Assembly (NCBI RefSeq): GCF_016583985.1 | Contig: NZ_NRSD01000004.1 | Span: forward strand, 62,001-126,000 | Direction of reading: 5' to 3' | Length of the DNA stretch: 64,000 nt | Source of the DNA: Thiocapsa imhoffii | GTDB taxonomy: Bacteria > Pseudomonadota > Gammaproteobacteria > Chromatiales > Chromatiaceae | Shown: in pieces, positions 9,371 through 17,523 of the stretch | How the letters are laid out: each line of letters starts with the position of its first letter | How positions within the stretch are numbered: position 1 is the first letter of the stretch | Made by a program: the position numbers and the translations under genes | The notes under the pieces: model-generated | What the model was told of the DNA's origin: nothing | What the model saw: the letters and a program-made list of their open reading frames with translations, nothing else | Database searches by the model: none

Positions 9371-10441
9371 TCAGAAGCGGATGTAGGAGGAGCTGTTGAA
9401 ACTCGCGCGCGCGCCTCTCCAGGTATCAATGTGATACTTGGTGAAAGGCAACTCGACCTCTTCGAAGAAGCGCGGCCAGCCGATCCGCTCGATCCACTCG
9501 TTGACACGCTCCCAGTCACGCGCGCCTTCCTTATAGGCCTTCAGGATGCGCTTGACGATCGCGGTCGCCTCGGGCCAACGCGGCGGATTGTTCGGGATCC
9601 CGGCAGCGACCAGCTTCTGGAAGGTCGGCTTCCCGCGGGCATTGGAGTGGTTTCCACCGACCCAGATCGCCAGCTTAGTATGCTCGGCATCGTTGATCTG
9701 CATGGGCGGACAGGGCGGATAGCAGGCACCGCAACAGATACACTTGCGCTCATCGACCTCGAGCGAGGGTTTGCCATTCACCATCGCGGGGCGGATCGCC
9801 GCGACCGGACACCGCGCGACCACGGAAGGACGCTCGCAGACGTTGGCGACCAAGTCGTGATTGATCTTCGGTGGCTTGGTGTGCTGAACGTTGATCGCGA
9901 TATCACCCTGACCGCCACAGTTGATCTGGCAGCAGGAGGTGGTGATGTGCACGCGGTTCGGCATGTTGGCATTGCGGAACTCATCGATGAGTTCGTCCAT
10001 CATGGCCTTGACCACCCCGGAGGCGTCAGTGCCTGGAATATCGCAGTGCAGCCAGCCCTGCGTGTGCGAGATCATCGCCACTGAGTTTTGCGTCCCGCCG
10101 ACGACGAAACCGGCGCCTTCAAGCGCATCAATCAACGGCTGCACCTTGGCCTCTTCGGTCACCATGTACTCGATGTTCGAGCGCAGCGTGAAGTGGACGT
10201 AGCCCTCCGCGAACTCGTCACCAATGTCGCACAGCTTGCGTAGCGTGAACACATCGAGGATGCGTTGCGTACCGGCTTTGACCGTCCAGATCTTGTCGCC
10301 GCTGTAAGCAACGTGCAGAAGAACACCCGGACGCGGGTGCTCATGGTACTTCCACTGTCCAAAATTCTTGCGCATCAAGGGATGCATGTATTGCCACGGA
10401 TCGGGGCATCCGGATTCGATCGGCTCGCGCATCTCTGCCAT
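9371..10441 (-). CDS. dsrB: DsrB, beta subunit of reverse dissimilatory sulfite reductase
   Basis: 356 residues. Sirohaem/[4Fe-4S] site cysteines occur in TTSCCQINCGGQGD, and a ferredoxin domain follows (CPVAAIRPA then CICCGACYPPCPP). The N-terminus (MAEMREPIESGCPDPWQY) is as in oxidative DsrB. In this lineage DsrAB runs in reverse, oxidising DsrC-bound sulfane sulfur to sulfite in the cytoplasm. A 134-bp gap separates it from dsrA. Confidence 0.97.
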   Translation of the reverse strand: MAEMREPIESGCPDPWQYMHPLMRKNFGQWKYHEHPRPGVLLHVAYSGDKIWTVKAGTQRILDVFTLRKLCDIGDEFAEGYVHFTLRSNIEYMVTEEAKVQPLIDALEGAGFVVGGTQNSVAMISHTQGWLHCDIPGTDASGVVKAMMDELIDEFRNANMPNRVHITTSCCQINCGGQGDIAINVQHTKPPKINHDLVANVCERPSVVARCPVAAIRPAMVNGKPSLEVDERKCICCGACYPPCPPMQINDAEHTKLAIWVGGNHSNARGKPTFQKLVAAGIPNNPPRWPEATAIVKRILKAYKEGARDWERVNEWIERIGWPRFFEEVELPFTKYHIDTWRGARASFNSSSYIRF

Positions 10442-10575
10442 CGCATTGACTCCAATGATTCAGTTCTGAGGTATAGCCAGGTTCCGGGACCCGGCGACGC
10501 GAGGGTCACGGCACTGAGCAGCCGGGGCCTGTGTCGTGCGCCGGGTCGGTTCGGTCGTATGGGTTCCGGGCTCGT

Positions 10576-11829
10576 TCAGCGACCCGCTTCGGCTTGACGC
10601 TCGAACCAGGCCTCGGCGGCCTCGTCCCAGCCATCCATCCGGATATACGAACTCTGACGCGGATGGCTCAGCATGTTCGGGTCGGGCTCGATGCCAATAC
10701 CATCAAGGAAATTGGCCAAACCAATGCGCTCGATCATCTCGCCGCAGCGCTCGTGCTCGAGACCGTTTTCGGCCCAGAAATCAATGATGGTTTCGGCCAA
10801 CTCGACCATTGACTCGTAGTCTTCCTCGGTTTCGAGCTTTTTGAAGGGTACGACCACGGTGCCCATCAGGTCGCCGATCTTCAGAGTCCGCTTCCCACCG
10901 ATCAGGATGGTCACGCCCTTATCGTCGCCAGGATGCAAGGCCTTGGGCATCACATTCAGACAGTGCATGCAACGCACGCAGTCACGGTTATTGACGACCA
11001 ACGCATTGTCGTCGGTCAGGCTCAGCGCCTGGGTCGGACAGCGGGTGATCACGTTGTCGATATAGTATTGGCGACCTTTCTCGGCGATATAGTTCTTCAC
11101 CTCGGTCTGATCGACCTTCATATCGTCACGCCATGTTCCGAGCACCGCGAAGTCCGAGCGCTCGATGGCATTCTGACAATCGTTCGCGCAACCCGAGACC
11201 TTGAACTTAAACTTGTAGGGCAAGGCCGGGCGGTGCACGTCGTCGGTGAAATTGTTGACGAGCGCGCGATGCGCCTTCAGCTCGTTGGTGCAGGACATTT
11301 CGCAACGTGCCGCGCCGACACAGGACATCGCGGTGCGCACGCAAGGGCCCGCACCACCCAAATCCCAGCCGTATTCGTTGATCTCGTCAAAAAAGTGCTG
11401 GGTATTCTTCGTGTCTGTCCCGATGAACATGATGTTCCCGGTCTGACCGTGGAAGGTGACCAGGCCCGACCCCCACTTCTCCCAACTGTTGGCAAGCTGA
11501 CGCAGCATGTCAGTCGAGTAGTGATTGCCTGCCGGTGGCTGAACGCGCAGCGTGTGAAATTCCTTGGACTTCGGGAAGGCCTTGCCGACCTCGGAGAAAC
11601 GCGGAATGATCCCACCACCGTAACCAAAGACGGATACGGTTCCGCCCTTCCAGTAACCCTTGCGGGTCTCGTAGGAATGCTCAAGCTGACCGAGTAGGTC
11701 ATTGGTCATCTCGTTGATGCGAGGCTCCGGGTGCTCATCGCGGAGACGCTTGATGCCCGAGATGAAGCTTGGCCAGGGGCCGGTTTCGAGCTGGTCGAGC
11801 ATCGGTGTACTGTGCTTCTCGATCGTCAT
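10576..11829 (-). CDS. dsrA: DsrA, alpha subunit of reverse dissimilatory sulfite reductase
   Basis: 417 residues from ATG 11829 (MTIEKHSTPMLDQLETGPWP). Sirohaem-cluster cysteines lie in CVRTAMSCVGAARCEMSC, and an inserted ferredoxin domain shows CPTQALSL and CVRCMHCLNVMP, the usual DsrA form. First gene of the operon. No other gene lies on its strand upstream, and a promoter-like sequence is seen at 12214-12242. The catalytic partner is DsrB; the whole dsrA-N block is colinear with the A. vinosum operon. Confidence 0.97.
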   Translation of the reverse strand: MTIEKHSTPMLDQLETGPWPSFISGIKRLRDEHPEPRINEMTNDLLGQLEHSYETRKGYWKGGTVSVFGYGGGIIPRFSEVGKAFPKSKEFHTLRVQPPAGNHYSTDMLRQLANSWEKWGSGLVTFHGQTGNIMFIGTDTKNTQHFFDEINEYGWDLGGAGPCVRTAMSCVGAARCEMSCTNELKAHRALVNNFTDDVHRPALPYKFKFKVSGCANDCQNAIERSDFAVLGTWRDDMKVDQTEVKNYIAEKGRQYYIDNVITRCPTQALSLTDDNALVVNNRDCVRCMHCLNVMPKALHPGDDKGVTILIGGKRTLKIGDLMGTVVVPFKKLETEEDYESMVELAETIIDFWAENGLEHERCGEMIERIGLANFLDGIGIEPDPNMLSHPRQSSYIRMDGWDEAAEAWFERQAEAGR

Positions 11830-12090
11830 TGCGCTGTCTCTCCGAAACGTCTGGAATGTGAGGTAAGGGATCGTGGACGAGGACACGGGTCTCGGCACCT
11901 GCCGTCTTCGCGATGGCCGGCTGGCCGCGCGCCCTAGGAGTTCCGTGAAGCATCACGAACCGTACCGGGCAGCGACGGCATCCTGTCATCACGGCTCGCA
12001 TGATCCATGCGACCCAATTGACCGGCATCACGTTAACGGCATGCCATCGTGCCGGCTACTCCACGATTGGGAGGGCCATTTCGCATCCGT

Positions 12091-12108
12091 CTATCCCTTT
12101 CGGGATAG
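12091..12108 (-). other. hairpin in the presumed dsrA leader
   Basis: CTATCCC-TTTC-GGGATAG forms a 7-bp perfect stem with a four-base loop. It lies about 260 bases upstream of the dsrA start, inside the transcript that would begin at the promoter proposed at 12214-12242. It has no T-run, so it is not an obvious terminator. Role unknown. Confidence 0.4.
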
Positions 12109-12213
12109 GCCTCGATTCTGTGTCGAGTGCGTTGGCGACGAGGATGCCGACGCCGCGATGGGTGTCCTCCCAGTTCGATGAGCGGCGTGCATGCTTGAGT
12201 AATTTAACAGGAG

Positions 12214-12242
12214 ATCCTACCTGTGCTCAGGGTCTAAGTCAA
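12214..12242 (-). promoter_or_regulatory. sigma70-like promoter reading toward dsrA
   Basis: On the minus strand TTGACT (12242-12237), a spacer of exactly 17 bp, and TAGGAT (12219-12214). The predicted start near 12207 would give a leader of roughly 380 nt before dsrA. The divergent dioxygenase gene begins at 12313, so the region 11830-12312 is a shared regulatory interval. Established background: DsrC has been reported to bind DNA upstream of dsrA in A. vinosum; whether that applies here is inference. Confidence 0.5.
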
Positions 12243-12312
12243 CATTCTCTAATATTCGGCTTTGCTCATTGAGATCCCGCAGAGTCTTCACGACCCGAGG
12301 AGTGAACCGACA

Positions 12313-13278
12313 TTGAATGCCCCCTTCGAGCCCTCTCAAGCCAACCAAGCCTATGATCATTGGCGAGCACGCAAGCTGAGCGCCTACCCAGCAGACATCG
12401 ATCAGTTGCGGGTGAGCGTGCGTGATCTTGCCCGCCCGGAGCCTGCCGAACTCGCCACGCTGAGGGCGCGCGTGACCTGCTACAACATGGCCATCGTCGC
12501 CACCGCCCCGGACCAGGTCGAGCCCAGCGCCATGATCGCCTTCGCCGCGGCACTCGGTTTACGGCATTCGGACGCCAATCATTTCGCCGACCCACGGGCG
12601 GTTAGCGCCATTACGGCGGAGCCATCGTCCTCCACTCGCATCAGCGCCGAGCACGCCACTCCGTCACGAGCTGATTTCATCCCCTACACCCGACAAGCAT
12701 TGAACTGGCACACCGACGGCTACTATAACGAGCCCGATCAACAGGTCGGATCCTGGATCTTATTCTGCGCCCGTCCGGCCCGGCATGGTGGCGCTAACCG
12801 GATGATCGATCACGAGATCGCTTACCTGCGCTTGCGCGACGAGTCACCTGACTTCATCGCGGCCCTGCAGCATCCCCGCGCGTTCACGATCCCCGCGCAC
12901 CGGCATGCGGAGGTCACGCTGCGCCCCGCGAGCATCGGCCCCGTGTTCTCTTGGACAAACGGTCATCTCCACATGCGCTATTCCGCGCGGACACGACATG
13001 TCGAGTGGCTCGATACACCCGAGATGGATGCCGCAAGAGTGGCCCTGGATCGGTTGTTTTCAGACCCGAATGTCTTCACGTTCGACTATAGGCTGCAGGC
13101 TGGCGAGGGACTGATCTCGAATAACGTCCTCCACTGCCGGTCCAGTTTCGAAGACGATACCGACCCAGCCCGCGCGCGACTGCTCTACCGCATCCGTTTC
13201 CGGGAGCGGATCGCGACAACCGAAGGACTGGACGTCGGCGACACATCGCGACGGGGCACCCCGCGAGGGCCCGACTGA
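12313..13278 (+). CDS. TauD/TfdA-family Fe(II)/2-oxoglutarate-dependent dioxygenase
   Basis: 321 residues if started at TTG 12313 (MNAPFEPSQANQAYDHW), which has GAGGAG ten bases upstream; another TTG at 12262 is possible. The facial triad is visible: HTD in NWHTDGYYNEP, the distal His in ISNNVLHCRSSF and the 2-oxoglutarate-binding Arg in ARLLYRIRFRE. Family members hydroxylate taurine, gamma-butyrobetaine or alkyl sulfates, but nothing visible fixes the substrate. It is divergent from dsrA and opens a plus-strand row of five genes that ends with a DsrC paralogue. Confidence 0.85.
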   Translation: MNAPFEPSQANQAYDHWRARKLSAYPADIDQLRVSVRDLARPEPAELATLRARVTCYNMAIVATAPDQVEPSAMIAFAAALGLRHSDANHFADPRAVSAITAEPSSSTRISAEHATPSRADFIPYTRQALNWHTDGYYNEPDQQVGSWILFCARPARHGGANRMIDHEIAYLRLRDESPDFIAALQHPRAFTIPAHRHAEVTLRPASIGPVFSWTNGHLHMRYSARTRHVEWLDTPEMDAARVALDRLFSDPNVFTFDYRLQAGEGLISNNVLHCRSSFEDDTDPARARLLYRIRFRERIATTEGLDVGDTSRRGTPRGPD

Positions 13279-13424
13279 GAGCCCCCGACGGCGCGTGAAG
13301 GCGTTGTGCCCTCAGCCGCATCAGCGCCGATCCGCGGCGGCTGCACGCTGGCGCGGATGACGTCGCGCCTAGGTATTCAGCACCCTGAATCGACGATCAC
13401 GACAACGGAGCAGTTCTGGGTCCC

Positions 13425-13616
13425 ATGCTAAAACTGAGTGAAATCCTGGTCTCCAACCAAGACCTCGAGTCCTTCGAGGATCTTCTTCCCATCATCCAAG
13501 CCGTTGCGCGCTCTGGCGAACGCTTCTTCAGAATTGACGTTAAGCCGCCCTACCCTGACACCCCGGAGAACTGGGAAGATCGCCTCGAAGCAGCCTTCAG
13601 CGGACTCGTGCGATGA
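13425..13616 (+). CDS. small conserved-looking protein of unknown function
   Basis: 63 residues from ATG 13425. It is acidic, with no signal peptide, no cysteine and no membrane segment. Visible pattern: MLKLSEILVSNQDLESFEDL, then an IDVKPPYPDTPENWEDR segment. I do not recognise the family. It stands 146 bp after the dioxygenase gene and 22 bp before the next one, so it probably belongs to the same transcript. Confidence 0.6.
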   Translation: MLKLSEILVSNQDLESFEDLLPIIQAVARSGERFFRIDVKPPYPDTPENWEDRLEAAFSGLVR

Positions 13617-13638
13617 CACCGGCCGATAGGACATGCCA

Positions 13639-14367
13639 ATGAAGCAGTTCGACCTCCTTGCGACCCAGATCAAAGACACGGCCGCAGACTCGATCATCAA
13701 TCGCAGCGCGCAAAACGCCTCGCTCGAATCCCATCTCAACACCCTACAGGACCAACTGCGCACGCTCGAGCGCGCGCACGCGCCAGCGCACTCGCTCGCC
13801 GATGCGCGGCTGCAGGTCGCCCGCACCCTTGTGAGTCTCGAGCGTGGCGACGAGGCCTGGCCACTCGGGCGCGCCGCATTCGACCATTTCATCGCGAATG
13901 ATCTATTCGAGTTGGCCGCCGACGCCTGCGATGTGCTCTTTCAGGCCGCACAGCCCGATTCGATCAGCGCGCTCGGGCAAGGCATCTGGCTGGCGGTCAC
14001 CTGCCCGATCGATCCGGAACTCACCGTTGAACTCCTCAGCCACGTGATCGACGAGACACCGGACGATGCCGATGGTGCCGCGGTTGCGGCCACCACGGCA
14101 CTCTTCATCGCCGACGTGCGCGCACAACATCGGCAGCGCGAAGATCTCATGTTCTTCACCACGCAGTTGCTCGGAACGGTCGCCCGGCGCCATAGCGGTG
14201 TTGAAACGCCCGAGCAACTTGAGTCCTGGATGGAGCGACTGGAGCTGAAGGAACCCGAAAAGTTCCTCGTGCGGCTGCGCAACGTCGTCGATGTCCTGGT
14301 GCAAGACGATTGGTGGTTCGATCGGGAGGCCCTGCAGGAACGACTCCCCTTCACGTCGGGATCATGA
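13639..14367 (+). CDS. alpha-helical protein of unknown function in the dsr-divergent cluster
   Basis: 242 residues from ATG 13639 (AGGA 7 nt upstream; ATG 13633 is an alternative). Soluble, rich in Ala/Leu/Asp helical segments (residues about 25-60 a likely coiled coil, 60-170 helix pairs such as ARTLVSLERGDEAWPLGRAA), which resembles HEAT- or TPR-type solenoids. No catalytic motif is seen. It is followed 19 bp later by the Cas6-like gene, an arrangement that suggests a scaffold or partner role; that is inference. Confidence 0.65.
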   Translation: MKQFDLLATQIKDTAADSIINRSAQNASLESHLNTLQDQLRTLERAHAPAHSLADARLQVARTLVSLERGDEAWPLGRAAFDHFIANDLFELAADACDVLFQAAQPDSISALGQGIWLAVTCPIDPELTVELLSHVIDETPDDADGAAVAATTALFIADVRAQHRQREDLMFFTTQLLGTVARRHSGVETPEQLESWMERLELKEPEKFLVRLRNVVDVLVQDDWWFDREALQERLPFTSGS

Positions 14368-14386
14368 ACGGAACGAGAACACCACG

Positions 14387-15088
14387 ATGAAGTTCTGGAA
14401 TGATGACGCACATCCGGAGCAGGACGCGGTCCCGGATGATGTCAGCGATCTGGTCTTTGCCATGCGTTGCAAATGCCTGCCGGTCGATCATGCCTACCTA
14501 CTGGCCACCAGCCTCACCGAGGCGATCCCCTGGATTGCGCGGGAGCCCGGACTTGCCGTGCACAGCATCCATGTCGCTGGGTCACAAAATGGCTGGGAAC
14601 GACCAGATCACGGCACGGACTCCTATCTCATGGTCCCGCGCCGCACCAAATTGGTTCTCCGCGTGCCGCGACACCGCATCGCTGAACTCCTGAGCGACTT
14701 ACCTGGAACCCATCTCAGACTCGGTGACGAGACCCTGACGGTTGGTGAGGGCAAGCTCAAGCCCTTGTGCAAGGAGACGACCTTGTTCGCACGCTATGTC
14801 GCCCTCGCACCTGGAACCGATCTTGAGGATGAGAGTGCCTTTCTGGAGGCCGCGGCCCAGGCTCTGGGAAACCGCGGCATTCGCCTCCGCAAGGCGCTCT
14901 GCGGGAAGACCCACCCTATCGCCACCCCGCAAGGCCCCCTTCCAACCCGCAGTCTGCTGGTTGCCGGGCTCACGCTCGAGGAGTCGATCCGGCTCCAGCA
15001 ACAGGGACTCGGCCGTCAGCCGCTTCTTGGGTGCGGTATCTTCATCCCTCACAAAGGCATTGATGCGATCAAGCCGGCGGAGGGCTGA
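14387..15088 (+). CDS. Cas6/Cmx6-like RAMP protein not linked to a CRISPR array
   Basis: 233 residues. The pattern follows the MYXAN-subtype Cas6 (Cmx6) family: LPVDHAY near residue 28, a PRRTKLVLRVPRHRI strand-helix near 85, LTVGEGKLKPL, FARYVAL, FLEAAAQALGNRGI, then LTLEESIRLQQQGLG and the Gly-rich loop GRQPLLGCGIFIP of RAMP proteins. Cmx6 proteins are endoribonucleases of a CRISPR system, but no repeat array, cas gene or direct-repeat cluster is present in these 64 kb. Its place beside dsrA and the RspA gene suggests a different RNA-related job. Family call is from pattern recognition, function unproven. Confidence 0.7.
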   Translation: MKFWNDDAHPEQDAVPDDVSDLVFAMRCKCLPVDHAYLLATSLTEAIPWIAREPGLAVHSIHVAGSQNGWERPDHGTDSYLMVPRRTKLVLRVPRHRIAELLSDLPGTHLRLGDETLTVGEGKLKPLCKETTLFARYVALAPGTDLEDESAFLEAAAQALGNRGIRLRKALCGKTHPIATPQGPLPTRSLLVAGLTLEESIRLQQQGLGRQPLLGCGIFIPHKGIDAIKPAEG

Positions 15089-15159
15089 AGGACGAGGCCG
15101 GCATCGGGTCGCGCGGCGGTTGCGGCGAACATCAAAAAAGCATGTGACGCCTCTATCAC

Positions 15160-15181
15160 AACATCATAAAATTATGATGTT
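15160..15181. promoter_or_regulatory. 22-bp AT-rich palindrome upstream of the DsrC paralogue
   Basis: AACATCATAA-AA-TTATGATGTT: two perfect 10-base arms around a 2-base centre, in an otherwise GC-rich intergenic stretch. It lies 155 bp before the RspA-type gene and 71 bp after the Cas6-like gene. It could be an operator or the stem of a transcript end; there is no adjacent T-run. Confidence 0.5.
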
Positions 15182-15228
15182 CAAACCGTTCTCCTTGCAA
15201 TGGAATCCGAGCGACGGAATCCGGACCC

Positions 15229-15248
15229 AGGCCGGTGATCACCGGCCT
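15229..15248. terminator. 20-bp GC-rich perfect palindrome, terminator-like
   Basis: AGGCCGGTGA/TCACCGGCCT is a perfect 20-bp inverted repeat 140 bp after the Cas6-like gene. As RNA it makes a strong stem but lacks a following U-run, so termination would have to be assisted. An operator role for the next gene is the alternative. Confidence 0.35.
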
Positions 15249-15336
15249 CGATGAGCACGGTTTGCAACAGAACCCAATCGTGGCGGTGCGGTCAGCGGCC
15301 CGTCCCTATGAAAACTGACAGACGAGAGGAGCAAGC

Positions 15337-15675
15337 ATGGCCATCGAGGTCAATGGCAAGACGATCGAAACCACCCCGAGCGGATATCTCCAGGAGATTT
15401 CGGAGTGGACCGAGGAGGTTGCGTTGAAGCTCGCCGAGATCGAAGGGATCACCTTGACCGACAAGCACTGGGACGTGATCAACTATCTACGCGACGAGTA
15501 CTACAACAACGCACAGCATCAACCCATGGAACGGGTGGTCCTCAAGGAGATGGGCAAGAAATGGGGCTCGAAGCCCACCAGCAAGGATCTCTACACGCTC
15601 TTCCCCTTGGCACCGACCAAGCAGGGCAACCGTATTGCGGGTCTGCCCGAAGTCATGCGCAAGGGCGGTTATTGA
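15337..15675 (+). CDS. rspA: RspA-type DsrC/TusE-family protein lacking both redox cysteines
   Basis: 112 residues; AGAGGAG sits just before ATG. The fold-defining core is kept (GYLQEISEWTEEVA, LTDKHWDVINYLRDEYY, DLYTLFPLAPTKQGN), but the C-terminal arm reads NRIAGLPEVMRKGGY. The CysB position is Asn98 and the penultimate CysA position is Gly111. DsrC-family proteins without either cysteine have been grouped as RspA (regulatory sulfur-related proteins). They cannot carry sulfur and are proposed to regulate. Seen: sequence and missing residues. Known: family grouping. Inferred: a regulatory role for the nearby dsr operon. Confidence 0.85.
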   Translation: MAIEVNGKTIETTPSGYLQEISEWTEEVALKLAEIEGITLTDKHWDVINYLRDEYYNNAQHQPMERVVLKEMGKKWGSKPTSKDLYTLFPLAPTKQGNRIAGLPEVMRKGGY

Positions 15676-15683
15676 GGATCTGT

Positions 15684-15707
15684 GCCGGGGAGTGTCCATT
15701 CCCCGGC
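15684..15707 (+). terminator. stem-loop after the RspA-type gene
   Basis: GCCGGGGA, an 8-base loop, then TCCCCGGC: an 8-bp perfect stem 8 bp past the stop codon. No T-run follows, but position and stability fit transcript end formation between this gene and the convergent gene at 15787. Confidence 0.55.
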
Positions 15708-15786
15708 TACTGAATGAAGCGGCCATCAGGTCGGCGTCCGCGAAGTCAAGATCCTTGCCTTGCCATCGCGTGAGCGCACAGTGAGA

Positions 15787-16593
15787 TCATTCTAAGGCGA
15801 TGGCGTTCACCCAGATCACGGCATCCTGCGATAACTCCTTGCCATCGAACTCGGTGACAGGTCCAGAACCCAAGCAAGCGAAGCCCCACACCCCAGGTTT
15901 CGGAACCCCAAACGTGAAGACACCATTGGCATCCGTGCGCGTCACGATCGGAGTTGGCGGCGCGGCCATCCGCGTTTCGGCACCAAAGGCATTCGCGGCC
16001 ACATCAATGGTCGTGTTGAGCCATTCGACCTCGCACTCCACCCCCGCGGCAGGCTCACCCTCGCTCAACAGCTGACCACTAAAGGTTCCACCCGCCAGGA
16101 TCTGATATGGCTTGTTCAGGGGAACGATCTCGGTTGGCAAACCGAGCGGTTCATCCCAGCCGGTGGGCATGGCACCCTTGTTGAGATACGTCTTGGTGAT
16201 CTGCTGAATGTAGGCGTCCTCCGACGCCTCGAAGTAGGGCGACGGGATCAAGGCAAAGACATAATCCCCATTGCGCGTCACTCGGTAGTCGAGCGCGTAG
16301 GCCGTGGCCTGATTGTGTGCCCCCGTCCAGCTCACGGGTTCCAGCGCGTCGGCGAGGTCGGTCTTCTCGCCGCGGAAGACCACGAATAGTTCCACGGGCT
16401 CACCCATGTCCATAACATGGCCATTGTCCATCGGATGGGCGAAGACCAGTCGCAGGGGCACATCTCCTGGCGTATCCAGCATGGTATTCGGGGTATAGAG
16501 CAACTGGAAATGAGCCTGCGCCGAACCGCTCAGGGCCACCGCCAGCAGCGCGGCGGGAACGGCAACGGATGTCATCGTGACATGGTTCATCAT
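15787..16593 (-). CDS. DUF4198-type periplasmic metal-uptake-associated protein, NikK-like
   Basis: 268 residues with a signal peptide ending ...GSAQA before HFQLLYTPN, so the mature protein would begin with histidine. The body shows beta-rich DUF4198 features (LRLVFAHPMDNGHVM, ANGVFTFGVPKPGVWGFACL). DUF4198 proteins accompany nickel, cobalt or iron uptake systems as periplasmic components. Here it sits divergent from feoAB with a Fur-like box between, so iron is the likeliest metal (inference). It is 29 bp downstream of the gene at 16623 and paralogous to the gene at 37199. Confidence 0.8.
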   Translation of the reverse strand: MMNHVTMTSVAVPAALLAVALSGSAQAHFQLLYTPNTMLDTPGDVPLRLVFAHPMDNGHVMDMGEPVELFVVFRGEKTDLADALEPVSWTGAHNQATAYALDYRVTRNGDYVFALIPSPYFEASEDAYIQQITKTYLNKGAMPTGWDEPLGLPTEIVPLNKPYQILAGGTFSGQLLSEGEPAAGVECEVEWLNTTIDVAANAFGAETRMAAPPTPIVTRTDANGVFTFGVPKPGVWGFACLGSGPVTEFDGKELSQDAVIWVNAIALE

Positions 16594-16622
16594 GAGATTC
16601 CTCGTCGATCGTCACATCAAAG

Positions 16623-16940
16623 TCATTGGAAGATCGCCTGACTGGCGATTTCGATCAGGTGTCCGGGACCCGCATCGAAGACAACCCGATACGCGCCGTC
16701 CGGTTTCTCAAACTCGAACTCGCTGTTCTCGTTCATCTGGCCCTCGAGCACCACACCACCCTCGGCATCCAGCAACCGCACGGTGACGCCCGCCGCCGAC
16801 GAGCCATCCGAGAAGCCACCTTCACAGAGCACGGTGCCGTCGCCATTGTCATAACAGGCACACAAGGGGGTGTGCGCGAAGGCGGATGAGCACCAGACCA
16901 AGGCGGCAGCGCCAAACAGGATGGAACGCAACGGATGCAA
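16623..16940 (-). CDS. small exported protein, Cys/His at mature N-terminus
   Basis: 105 residues if started at TTG 16940, chosen because AAGGAG lies 7 nt upstream; longer in-frame starts reach 17051 but have no ribosome site. The signal peptide (LRSILFGAAALVWCSSAFA) precedes mature HTPLCACYDNGDGTVLCEGGFSDG, again an N-terminal His, followed by three Cys. The rest resembles an Ig-like/carboxypeptidase-regulatory beta domain (GVTVRLLDAEGGVVLEGQMN). Function unknown; a partner of the adjacent DUF4198 protein and of FeoB in iron handling is inference. Confidence 0.65.
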   Translation of the reverse strand: MHPLRSILFGAAALVWCSSAFAHTPLCACYDNGDGTVLCEGGFSDGSSAAGVTVRLLDAEGGVVLEGQMNENSEFEFEKPDGAYRVVFDAGPGHLIEIASQAIFQ

Positions 16941-17125
16941 CGCAATTCTCCTTACGATCGCTATGGAGGGATCGGACTGTGACACCAAGGCCTGCTCGGG
17001 GACGCGCGGATCGCAGCGCGCCAGGCCAACCGTCACGAAGGGGCATGTCATGGTGCGTGATCTCCGACGTCAGGACCGATGTGGCCGTCTGGTTGCAGAC
17101 TAGCGAGACCCCTTTCTTTTTGCAA

Positions 17126-17144
17126 GTAGGATTCGTTCGCATTT
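17126..17144. promoter_or_regulatory. Fur-like box between the periplasmic pair and feoAB
   Basis: Read on the minus strand it is AAATGCGAACGAATCCTAC, which shares the AATGCGAA half with four better boxes in this window. It lies 186 bp before the minus-strand gene start and 116 bp before feoA, inside the 319-bp divergent region 16941-17259, where nothing else was recognised. Confidence 0.45.
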
Positions 17145-17259
17145 GCATTCTCCGCATTCCGCGACTAGACTCGAGCTCGAATTCAGTCTGATCGCTGATG
17201 CGTCCACCGGGGCGCCGCGAACGCTCAACGTCCATCGCTCTCTTGTACGGCGCCTCACC

Positions 17260-17523
17260 ATGCCATCGCCCGTCCGCCTCCCCTTACTGGTCCCGACCTT
17301 AAATGACATCCGCAGCGGCCAGCGCGCGCGCATCCGCCGCCATCACGCACGTGGCGCGGTCCGCCAACGTCTGATGGACCTCGGCCTGATGCCAAACGTC
17401 GAGGTCGAGATGGTCCGCAGCGCGCCATTCGACGACCCGGTCCAGATCAAGCTCGCGGCAACGCACATCGCGCTGCGACGTGCCGAGGCGGCTTTCATCG
17501 AGGTCTTCGATGACGCGTCCTGA
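17260..17523 (+). CDS. feoA: FeoA, ferrous iron transport accessory protein
   Basis: 87 residues from ATG 17260. An SH3-like FeoA core is visible: GQRARIRR, RQRLMDLGLMPNVEVEMVRSAPFDDPVQIKL, HIALRRAEAAFIEV. FeoA is a small cytoplasmic partner of the FeoB transporter. It overlaps feoB by 14 bp, showing translational coupling. In-frame sequence upstream of 17260 does not look like FeoA. Confidence 0.92.
   Translation: MPSPVRLPLLVPTLNDIRSGQRARIRRHHARGAVRQRLMDLGLMPNVEVEMVRSAPFDDPVQIKLAATHIALRRAEAAFIEVFDDAS

Noticed and set aside
14387..15088. Evidence for a complete CRISPR-Cas locus around the Cas6-like gene
   Set aside because: No regularly spaced direct repeats and no other cas gene were found on either side.
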